A DNA stretch of 43,043 bases, from assembly GCF_016427505.1 (NCBI RefSeq), contig NZ_JAELXS010000013.1:1-43043 (forward strand), in the 5' to 3' direction. The stretch is from Sphingomonas mollis (GTDB lineage Bacteria; Pseudomonadota; Alphaproteobacteria; Sphingomonadales; Sphingomonadaceae). Position 1 is the stretch's first letter; the number at the start of each line of letters is the position of its first letter. Below, one piece after another: positions 15,960-22,714 of this stretch. The notes under the pieces are model-generated. The model was not told the DNA's origin. It did no database searches and was given only the letters and a program-made list of their open reading frames with translations. The position numbers and the translations under genes are program-made.

Positions 15960-18266
15960 ATGGATGCGCAGGTAAGTAAGATGAAACGGCTACTTCGCCC
16001 TATTCGCCTTCTTATCCTAGCCAGCGCCCTCATAGTGGCCTTGGCCGTGAGTTCGTCTTCGGGCGGCCGTTGGGCTGAGCGCGCCTTAGATCCGGTTAGA
16101 TTTGCAGCGGCGCGGAAACCGGCGAGTGGCCATGTTGTCATTGTCGAGATGGACGCCAACAGCGTTGTCGCAATTAGTCAATGGCCATGGCCGAGGCGGA
16201 CCTATGCCACGGTGATCGACCGGCTGGCCCAAGCCGGTGCTGCTTCGATTGTATTTGACATCGACTTCTCTTCGAGCGCTAGCCTGGACGACGATGCTGC
16301 AATGGCCGCTGCCGTGGCACGCGCCGGTGGAAGAGTAGTATTACCAACCTTCGCGCAACGGGCGGGAGCACACGACACCACCTTGATTGATAGCCTTCCC
16401 GTGCCCAGCCTGCGCCGGCACGCGGCACTCGCATCCGTCAACGTCGCGCCCGATGACGACGGCATTGTCCGCCGGATGCCCTTTGGGACGATGACGGCCA
16501 GCACTCCTCGTCCAACACTGGCCGCGTTCATCGGCAATCGATCTGGAACAGCCGACAGTTCTTTCAGGATCGCTTTCGGAATCAACCCATCCACCATTCC
16601 TCGTCTCAGTTTCGTCGATGTGCGCGACGGACGTTTTGATCCGGCGCTTATCAAGGGCCGGGACATTCTGATCGGCGCAACGGCTATCGAGATGGGAGAC
16701 CGCTATGCGACGCCTAGCTGGGGCGTCATTCCCGGCGTTGTGATTCAAGCGTTGGCTGCCGAAACTCTCATTAGAGGTATGCCGCGAACCGGTTCCTCAA
16801 TTCCCCTTCTCATCGTCGCGCTGGTGATCGGTACCGTGGTGCTACGGTCGAAGCGTCTGCGGGTTGGTGGGCTGGTCGCCGCGACCGGCATGGCGACCCT
16901 TTTTGGTATCGCCGTGATTATGCAGGTTCGCTATCAATACTGGACATTGCTCGCGCCCAGCCTGATCATAATTTCAATCACGACGCTCGGGCGTGTCGGT
17001 ATGCACCTAGCGGCCCGCTTCGAGCATCAGCGCTGCACCGATGAGGTGACAGGCCTGCCCAATCGGACCGCGATGGTCCAGGCGGCAATAACGTCTCCAT
17101 ATGCAGTGGTCGTCGCATTATTTGCGAATTTGGAACAACTGTTGACGGTGCTGGGTCGGGCAGCGGAGCGTGACTTGGTATTGCGCCTCGTCGAGCGATT
17201 ACGGCTTTCGGCAGGCGGCGTTGAGGTGTTCCGAGTATCCAACCGTCATTTCGCTTTTGTGCTTCCAGCCGACTGTGGTGGGGACGAGATGTCGACCCGC
17301 TTGAGAGCCATGCTCCTTCAACCGATCGAAGTAGGGGGGCGCCGCGTCGATCCGGCTATCCACGTCGGCGTTGAGGACGAGTTGGGTCATTTAGCTGACC
17401 GGCTGTCCGGCGCCGCGCATGCGGCTGAACAGGCGGCGGAAGCGTCCGCCTTCTGGCATCACGGCTCGCTCGATCGCGCATTGCTCGAACAGAAGGTGTC
17501 GCTGATGGGAGACCTCGATCTTGCTATCGCGACCGGTCAGATTGAGGTTCACTATCAACCTAAACTGTCGCTTGCGGAGGATCGCATCACCAGCGTCGAA
17601 GCATTAGTCCGCTGGCGGCACCCCGAGCGCGGAATGATCCGGCCGGACCTATTTATTCCGCTAGCCGAGCAAGCGGACCGGATCGCGCCGCTCACGCTGT
17701 TCATGCTAGACCAAGTTACGCAGGACATTGCCGCCTGGAATGCACAAGGGTTGATGCTCAGTGCAGCAATCAACGTGTCCGCCCGCCTTGTATCCGATGA
17801 ATTGTTCGGTGAAGCACTTCGATCGGTACTGACGTCCGGGAGAATCAAGGCGTCTAGTCTCATCCTGGAAGTAACTGAGTCGGCGACGATTCACGATCCA
17901 GAACGCGCGGCGCATGCACTACGCAGCTATCGGGATTTGGGCTGTTCGATCTCAATGGACGATTATGGTACTGGCCAATCCACACTTAGCTATCTTCAAT
18001 GGCTACCGCTGTCGGAGCTGAAAATTGATCGTAGTTTCGTTCAACATGCCCATCTGAATCACGCTGACGGACTGATGGTCCGTTCGACGATCGATCTCGC
18101 ACACGGGCTAGGGTTGAAGGTGGTCGCCGAGGGCATTGAAGACGAAGGTTGCCTAACCTTTCTACGTAACGCCGGCTGTGACATGGCACAGGGGTATCTG
18201 ATCAGTCGCCCTCTTCCCCGAGCTGCGCTGGAAGATTTTCTTCGTCCCGTCAGTGCAGTTGCTTAA
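15960..18266 (+). CDS. CHASE2 - degenerate GGDEF - EAL c-di-GMP phosphodiesterase
   Basis: A membrane protein predicted to sense through a periplasmic CHASE2 domain and hydrolyse c-di-GMP. There is an N-terminal membrane segment (LLILASALIVALAV), CHASE2 at about 35-270 (VIVEMDANSV, WPWPRRTYATVIDRL, VFDIDFSS), and further membrane segments at about 275-340. The GGDEF-like domain (about 355-490) has SNRHF at 427-431 instead of GGDEF, so it cannot make c-di-GMP. The EAL domain (about 515-760) is intact: EALVRWRHP at 547, EVTES, DDYGTG at 667-672, LKIDRSFV and VVAEGIED. ATG 15960 is used; ATG 15981, eight bases after an AGG, is at least as good and gives a cleaner membrane start. It probably forms an operon with the FecR gene. 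Confidence 0.9.
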   Translation: MDAQVSKMKRLLRPIRLLILASALIVALAVSSSSGGRWAERALDPVRFAAARKPASGHVVIVEMDANSVVAISQWPWPRRTYATVIDRLAQAGAASIVFDIDFSSSASLDDDAAMAAAVARAGGRVVLPTFAQRAGAHDTTLIDSLPVPSLRRHAALASVNVAPDDDGIVRRMPFGTMTASTPRPTLAAFIGNRSGTADSSFRIAFGINPSTIPRLSFVDVRDGRFDPALIKGRDILIGATAIEMGDRYATPSWGVIPGVVIQALAAETLIRGMPRTGSSIPLLIVALVIGTVVLRSKRLRVGGLVAATGMATLFGIAVIMQVRYQYWTLLAPSLIIISITTLGRVGMHLAARFEHQRCTDEVTGLPNRTAMVQAAITSPYAVVVALFANLEQLLTVLGRAAERDLVLRLVERLRLSAGGVEVFRVSNRHFAFVLPADCGGDEMSTRLRAMLLQPIEVGGRRVDPAIHVGVEDELGHLADRLSGAAHAAEQAAEASAFWHHGSLDRALLEQKVSLMGDLDLAIATGQIEVHYQPKLSLAEDRITSVEALVRWRHPERGMIRPDLFIPLAEQADRIAPLTLFMLDQVTQDIAAWNAQGLMLSAAINVSARLVSDELFGEALRSVLTSGRIKASSLILEVTESATIHDPERAAHALRSYRDLGCSISMDDYGTGQSTLSYLQWLPLSELKIDRSFVQHAHLNHADGLMVRSTIDLAHGLGLKVVAEGIEDEGCLTFLRNAGCDMAQGYLISRPLPRAALEDFLRPVSAVA

Positions 18267-18320
18267 TTACCTCAAAGTGCCATTCTTATAGGCTCACGCT
18301 CGCCAAGGGGCTAGACCGGA

Positions 18321-19778
18321 TTAAGCGCGGCGTGACCCCATGCCACGTTCGCGTCCCCAAACAACCGCGCCGCTGCGGCGATTTACGCCGGTTTTCGCGT
18401 AGATACTGGCCACGTGATTGCGCACCGTGTTGCGTGACAAGGCGAGACGTTCGGAAATCGCGGCGTCATCCCGATCGTCGCAGATCAGGTCGAGTATCTC
18501 TCGTTCGCGCGGGGTGAGGTCGGATGCCGGCGCCTGTGTCTGTGGCCGCCTGAGGGTCGCCAGCTTGTCGAGGATTGATCTGCTCAACCAACTTGCATCC
18601 TTCATCACCTCGTCAATCGCGCTTGCCAGTTCGGTCTCGGTCCGGCGACGCTCGGTAATGTCGGCATAGGCCCAAAGGATGCACGCCACCCCATCGACAT
18701 CAATGGCTTCGGCTGAGACGAGGCAATCCAGTGCCTCGCCGTCGCGCCGACGCAGCCGCACGTCCTGGGACTGAAGGCGGCCTTCTGTCCCGATCATGGC
18801 GATCAGCTGGTCCCGCTCCTGCGTCGACGCCCACAGGCCGAGGTCATCGATCGTCCGTCCGATGGCCGCTGCGGTATCGTAACTAGTCAGTTGACGGAAT
18901 GCGGCGTTGGCACGGGACAGGCGGCCATCCGCGTGGTGGGTTATCGCCATCGCGACCGGTGCCATCTCGAACACGGTGAGCAAATGGCGCTCGCTGGCCA
19001 CCAGTGCGCGTTCGGCTTGCCGGCGCGGTTCGAGATCGGCGAAGGTGAGGAGCAGCGCATCTTCGTCGGTGACGTCGATCGGCTGACCGGCAAAGATGAC
19101 CAACCGTCGGGTCCCATCAGCGCCCAGCAATTCAGCCTCGGTCTGGGTGACCGCCTGGCCGTCGGCAATCTGGCGCCGGACCTGTGGCAAATCGGGGAGG
19201 CCGCTCAAAAGCTCGAGCTCGAACAAGCCTTTGCCGGTCAGCTGCTCTGGCGCAAAACCGGTCAGCGAAAGGAAGCCCGGATTGGCCTGGGTGATCCGCA
19301 GGTCCGCAAGCCGGACAACAAGGGCGGGTGCGGGGTTGGCGTTGAACATCGCCTGGAAACGAACCTCGGCATTGAACCGGGCGGACACGTCGCTGATGAC
19401 CAGCGCGAGATAATCCGGTTCGCCACCATCCGCATCCATCGTGACGTCGCGCACTTGATGAATCCAACGCGCTTCGTCTTCGCCAGCGGGAGCCACCTGG
19501 ATGATCTCGTCGGGAAACCTCTCTCCGGCAAGCAGACGGAATAGCGGATATTCGCGGTGCTTGAGTTTGCGCCCATTGCCGGTACGCAGGGAGAAGCGGG
19601 CCGCATATTCCTCGATTGTGGATCCCAGCTGCTCCAGTTGGTCCACACCATGCATCTTGAGCGCGGCGGCATTGGCGCTGAGGATGGTGCCTGCGGGGTC
19701 GATCAGGATCACGCCATCGAGCAGCTGGGCCGTGAGCTGTTCGAGATGCCGAATGCCTGGAGAAGAATGAAAAGCCAT
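18321..19778 (-). CDS. Triple-PAS LuxR-type transcriptional regulator
   Basis: A soluble 485-residue regulator. Three PAS domains in tandem cover about residues 10-400 (LLDGVILIDPAGTILSANAA; PALVVRLADLRITQANPGFL; APVAMAITHHADGRLSRANA), the last ending in ACILWAYADITERRRTETEL. A LuxR/NarL HTH follows at about 420-480 (LTPREREILDLICDDRDDAA, then LALSRNTVRNHVASIYAKTG). None of the PAS domains has an obvious LOV Cys motif or haem His. The ATG at 19778 is chosen because the protein domain starts there; the frame stays open to 20021 but the added part is the divergent promoter region. It is divergent from the glsB-like gene, with a palindrome between them that may be its binding site. Confidence 0.88.
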   Translation of the reverse strand: MAFHSSPGIRHLEQLTAQLLDGVILIDPAGTILSANAAALKMHGVDQLEQLGSTIEEYAARFSLRTGNGRKLKHREYPLFRLLAGERFPDEIIQVAPAGEDEARWIHQVRDVTMDADGGEPDYLALVISDVSARFNAEVRFQAMFNANPAPALVVRLADLRITQANPGFLSLTGFAPEQLTGKGLFELELLSGLPDLPQVRRQIADGQAVTQTEAELLGADGTRRLVIFAGQPIDVTDEDALLLTFADLEPRRQAERALVASERHLLTVFEMAPVAMAITHHADGRLSRANAAFRQLTSYDTAAAIGRTIDDLGLWASTQERDQLIAMIGTEGRLQSQDVRLRRRDGEALDCLVSAEAIDVDGVACILWAYADITERRRTETELASAIDEVMKDASWLSRSILDKLATLRRPQTQAPASDLTPREREILDLICDDRDDAAISERLALSRNTVRNHVASIYAKTGVNRRSGAVVWGRERGMGSRRA

Positions 19779-19820
19779 ATCAGCGCAAGCGTGCGAGGAC
19801 TGGCGTGGTTCCTTTGTGTA

Positions 19821-19839
19821 GTACCATCCCGGGTGGTAC
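19821..19839. promoter_or_regulatory. Dyad between the PAS-LuxR gene and the glsB-like gene
   Basis: GTACCATCCCGGGTGGTAC has 9-base arms with one mismatch pair around a central C. It lies 43 bases upstream of the PAS-LuxR start and about 100 bases upstream of the GlsB-like start. NarL/LuxR proteins bind such short inverted repeats, so autoregulation or control of the stress genes is plausible. Confidence 0.45.
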
Positions 19840-19940
19840 ACCGGCACTAGACGTCGTTTCCGGGCCGGGCCGTCAATTTGAACATCATAATACGCTCGCC
19901 GGTTTGTCCCGTCGTAAGCCATCATGATGAAGGAACGGAC

Positions 19941-20210
19941 ATGGGTCTCATTATATTGCTCATCGTCGGTGGTGTGATCGGCTGGGTGGCCAGCATGATC
20001 ATGCGTACGGACGGTCAGCAAGGCATCGCTCTCAACATCGTCGTCGGTATCGTCGGTGCATTGCTCGCGGGCTTCATCGTCACGCCGCTGATCGGCGGTG
20101 CGCCAATTACGAGCGGCGTCATCAACCTTCAGTCGATCATCGTGTCGCTCGTCGGCGCGATCGTCCTGCTGGCGATCATCAACCTGTTTCGCCGCGGCAC
20201 GGTTCGCTGA
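19941..20210 (+). CDS. GlsB/YeaQ/YmgE-family small membrane stress protein
   Basis: An 89-residue inner-membrane protein of the 'transglycosylase-associated protein' family. Three hydrophobic segments with Gly-rich turns are seen: LIILLIVGGVIGWVASMIM, then RTDGQQGIALNIVVGIVGAL with LAGFIVTPL, and IIVSLVGAIVLLAIINLF ending in RRGTVR. The ATG at 19941 follows AAGGAACGGAC; the frame upstream to 19878 is not protein-like. These proteins are commonly induced by acid, envelope or general stress, but the biochemical role is unknown. It leads a run of three small envelope genes on the plus strand, each with its own good ribosome binding site. Confidence 0.9.
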   Translation: MGLIILLIVGGVIGWVASMIMRTDGQQGIALNIVVGIVGALLAGFIVTPLIGGAPITSGVINLQSIIVSLVGAIVLLAIINLFRRGTVR

Positions 20211-20279
20211 ACCAGACCATCGAGGCGCCGGTCGCGATCGTGATCAAGCGCTGAGATGCTGGGATCGTCACCCCTGCGT

Positions 20280-20302
20280 ATCGCGATCCCCAGGATCGCG
20301 AT
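20280..20302. repeat. Perfect 10-bp hairpin after the glsB-like gene
   Basis: ATCGCGATCC, a three-base loop CCA, then GGATCGCGAT. It lies 70 bases after the stop of the GlsB-like gene and could stop transcription or stabilise the mRNA 3' end, but no T-run follows. The rest of 20211-20446 has no gene; a weaker hairpin, CCGGAA/TTCCGG, is near 20372-20391. Confidence 0.45.
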
Positions 20303-20446
20303 GCGAGCAGACCAGGCTTCGATCCAGAAAGGGCAGGCGCCGGCGACACTGAATGAAGCGGGCTCTGCGTCCGGAAGGCGTTTTTCCGGGACCCTGCGGC
20401 ATGTGCCGGCGTCTGCACAAATCAACGACATCCAAGGAGAGTTTAC

Positions 20447-20749
20447 ATGTTCCGCTATCTATTCGCCGCTTCCGCCGTCCTCGCCTTCGCGGGAGGAGCT
20501 GTCGCCCAGACGCAGTCGGGATCGCACAATCCGGCGGTCAAGGATGGTGCGCCCCACATGACCGCAGCACCCGCAAAGGGTGCCAATTCATTCACCGAAG
20601 ATCAGGCTCGGGGGCGTTTCGCCAAAGCCGGATATGAGGCGATTGGCAAGCTCACCAAGCAGAACGGCGTGTGGCAGGGCACGGCAACCAAGGGCGGAAA
20701 GCGTGCGGCGGTCATGCTCGACTACAAGGGCAACGTCACCGCTCGATAA
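20447..20749 (+). CDS. Small exported PepSY-like protein
   Basis: A 100-residue protein with a signal peptide (MFRYLFAASAVLAFAGGAVA, cleavage after VAQ). The mature part ends in a PepSY-like fold: FTEDQARGRFAKAGYEAIGK, then NGVWQGTATKGGKRAAVMLD and YKGNVTAR, that is a helix followed by beta strands. Such domains often inhibit peptidases or bind peptides in the periplasm, but for these short stand-alone versions no function is established. ATG 20447 follows AAGGAGAG at a normal distance. It is followed 23 bases later by the next stress gene, so the two are probably cotranscribed. Confidence 0.75.
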   Translation: MFRYLFAASAVLAFAGGAVAQTQSGSHNPAVKDGAPHMTAAPAKGANSFTEDQARGRFAKAGYEAIGKLTKQNGVWQGTATKGGKRAAVMLDYKGNVTAR

Positions 20750-20772
20750 TCCAAATAATCAGGAGAGAAACG

Positions 20773-21402
20773 ATGACAAAGACCATAACACGTCTGTTCG
20801 ACGACTACGCCGATGCCACGACGGCGATCCGTGAGCTGGAGCAGTTGGGCATCCCGCATGATGACCTCAGCATCGTCGCCAGCAACGCCGACAAACGTCA
20901 TGGCGACCATGTCGACCAGGACCATGACGATGTGAATGACGAAGGCGATGTCAGTCGTGGTGTATCGACCGGCGCTGTCCTTGGCGGCGCGGGCGGCTTG
21001 CTCGCTGGACTGGGCTTGTTGGCCATTCCCGGTCTGGGTCCGATCGTGGCGGCCGGATGGCTTGCTGCGACAGCCGCTGGCGCCGGTATCGGTGCGGCGG
21101 GCGGTGCCGCGACGGGGGGCATTGTCGGGGCGCTGAAGAATGCCGGCCATGACGACGACGATGCGCATGTCTATGCCGAGGGCGTCCGCCGCGGTGGCTC
21201 GCTCGTCAGCGCCAAGGTGCCTGACGAATTGGTCGGCGATGCCGAAGCTGTGCTTCACCGTCATCGGTCGGTGGATGCCCGCACGCGCGGCCAGAGCTAT
21301 CGCAACGATGGATGGCGCTCATTCGACGCCGCTGCCCCGGCCTATACGGCAGACCAGGTTGGCGCGGAGCGATCGCGCTACGCCGACCAGACTCGTATCT
21401 GA
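20773..21402 (+). CDS. YflT-like general stress protein with a Gly/Ala-rich hydrophobic core
   Basis: A 209-residue protein starting at ATG 20773 after AGGAGAG. The N-terminus (ITRLFDDYADATTAIRELEQ, then LGIPHDDLSIVASNAD) matches the YflT/GsmA-type heat-induced stress domain. A very acidic His/Asp stretch follows, then a long glycine/alanine-rich hydrophobic segment (about residues 75-115) that looks like a hairpin of membrane or glycine-zipper helices. The second half repeats the fold idea (DAHVYAEGVRRGGSLVSAKV, EAVLHRHRSVDA). Proteins of this kind are typical of the alphaproteobacterial general stress regulon. Function unknown. A strong hairpin ends the unit. Confidence 0.78.
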   Translation: MTKTITRLFDDYADATTAIRELEQLGIPHDDLSIVASNADKRHGDHVDQDHDDVNDEGDVSRGVSTGAVLGGAGGLLAGLGLLAIPGLGPIVAAGWLAATAAGAGIGAAGGAATGGIVGALKNAGHDDDDAHVYAEGVRRGGSLVSAKVPDELVGDAEAVLHRHRSVDARTRGQSYRNDGWRSFDAAAPAYTADQVGAERSRYADQTRI

Positions 21403-21408
21403 TTGTCG

Positions 21409-21436
21409 ACCCGCTTCTGCCTCGGCAGGAGCGGGT
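21409..21436 (+). terminator. Hairpin terminator after the stress-gene run
   Basis: ACCCGCTTCTGCC (21409-21421) pairs with GGCAGGAGCGGGT (21424-21436), giving 13 pairs including one G-U. It starts seven bases after the YflT-like stop codon. There is no T-run, so termination may be weak or Rho-aided, but the position fits a transcript end. Confidence 0.6.
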
Positions 21437-21627
21437 GATCACATCGGGGAGTTTGAGCCTCGGTCGAAGCGTGGGGGGTCAGGTTAGTGTAACCGCACTG
21501 CCACCAGTAATCTTTTTATGTCTCAGCAAGATCAAAGATAAGATTGTGCTCAATCTATATCAATTATTCTTGCTTCAAGATGTGTAAATTCCACCGACAC
21601 CACCGCTACATCTCTTAGGAATTGCCA

Positions 21628-22263
21628 TTGAAATACGTTCTTTCGCTTGCCGCAGCATGCGTGATTGCTGCAGGTTCGACCTCATCAGCCGTGGCGGCGC
21701 CGATTGGAAACGGCACGGTAAGCGTTGCCAATCTGTACAGCCCGTCGGTCGATCTCTCCTCGTTGCCAGCGACTTACACCGCAGTCTTTGGCTCGACGTT
21801 CGAAATCTTGGGGACCGGTGCGTTTGCCTCCGTCACCGGGCTAAGCGGCGTACAGAACGGTACGCTGCAGTTTTCGAACATCGTCGGCACGGTAATCGAT
21901 CAGAATGTCGCCAACTATTTCACGTTTGCAGACGGCGTGGGCGGCAATTACAGCTTTAGCGCCACTAGTGTTACCACACGCACCTTCAACGTCACGCCCG
22001 GCGTGACGTCCAGCATCTCGCTTTTCCTTCTGGGCAACACGTCGAACATCGCGCGTGGGTTTGACGCGACGCCGACCTCGCTCACGATGAGCCTGAACAG
22101 CACAGGCGCGTCAGGCTTTTCGTCATCCTCGACCCTGGCAATACCCCCGGTTGTTGCTGCCGTGCCTGAGCCGGCCACGTGGGCGATGATGCTGATTGGT
22201 TTCGGCATGGTCGGCGGTGCAGCCCGCTATCGCCGCCGCAGCACGAAGGCCGCCTTCGTCTAA
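21628..22263 (+). CDS. PEPxxWA-CTERM secreted protein
   Basis: A 211-residue exported protein. The TTG at 21628, seven bases after AGGA, starts a signal peptide (MKYVLSLAAACVIAAGSTSS, AVA cleavage). The mature part is Ser/Thr/Gly-rich and beta-type, without a known catalytic motif. The C-terminus has the complete sorting signal: VPEPATWAMMLIGFGMVGGA and then the basic RYRRR. In sphingomonads such proteins are processed by an exosortase and sent to the cell surface or exopolysaccharide matrix. No exosortase gene is in this window, so the partner is elsewhere. A good hairpin follows the stop codon. The AT-rich upstream region 21437-21620 probably contains its promoter. Confidence 0.9.
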   Translation: MKYVLSLAAACVIAAGSTSSAVAAPIGNGTVSVANLYSPSVDLSSLPATYTAVFGSTFEILGTGAFASVTGLSGVQNGTLQFSNIVGTVIDQNVANYFTFADGVGGNYSFSATSVTTRTFNVTPGVTSSISLFLLGNTSNIARGFDATPTSLTMSLNSTGASGFSSSSTLAIPPVVAAVPEPATWAMMLIGFGMVGGAARYRRRSTKAAFV

Positions 22264-22287
22264 TCGGTTTGCTGGGTGTGACAAAGG

Positions 22288-22318
22288 GGGCGCTGGTCAG
22301 AGGACCAGTGCCCTCTTC
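22288..22318 (+). terminator. Terminator of the PEP-CTERM gene
   Basis: GGGCGCTGGTC (22288-22298) pairs with GACCAGTGCCC (22303-22313) with one G-U pair and the loop AGAG, followed by TCTTC. It lies 25 bases after the stop codon. Confidence 0.7.
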
Positions 22319-22390
22319 GTGGCGCGGGTAACCGATCATTCCCAGCATTCTTGTGCTTGTTGTTAACCCGCTACCTGTCCAACCAGCTGA

Positions 22391-22612
22391 AGGCGATCAA
22401 CTCGTTACTATGATTCCGCACTGGATAAGCTTGATGCGATCCGCGGCGACGAGTGGGACGTCGGTGGCAAAGTCGGTCATATTGCAAAGATGAACGAGCG
22501 GCTGAAGTCGGGGAGCGGGGAAGGGGGCTTGAGCGTCCGGGTCTGGGTCGAACGGAGCGACGGCACGAAGGTGGCGGTCATCAGGGCATATGGCGCAGTC
22601 GAGACCTTCTAG
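22391..22612 (+). other. Coding-like fragment without a clear start
   Basis: A frame open from 22391 to the TAG at 22610-22612 reads like the C-terminus of a protein (DEWDVGGKVGHIAK, then LSVRVWVERSDGTKVAVIRA and YGAVETF). Its only ATG is at 22490, inside the 60-bp repeat, giving 40 residues. I do not recognise the family. It is probably the tail of a lost gene or an accident of the repeat. Confidence 0.25.
22490..22549 (+). repeat. 60-bp dispersed repeat, copy 2
   Basis: Starts ATGAACGAGCGGCTGAAGT and ends TGAGCGTCCGGGTCTGGGTC. Together with one base on each side it matches copy 4 (27736) at 53 of 62 positions without gaps. Confidence 0.65.
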
Positions 22613-22714
22613 GTTCTCGTCGCTGCTGTGTTTCTAAGGGCGGTCGGGCAAGCCGGGCGGTTCTGGCGCAAGATCGACGTTGCCGCATCGCCTGCTCCCC
22701 GACATACACGATTG

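Noticed and set aside
19850..19940. EcfG-type general-stress promoter before the glsB-like gene
   Set aside because: Only TGAAC with a weak GGTTT at about the right distance was found, not the GGAAC/CGTT pair; too weak to call.
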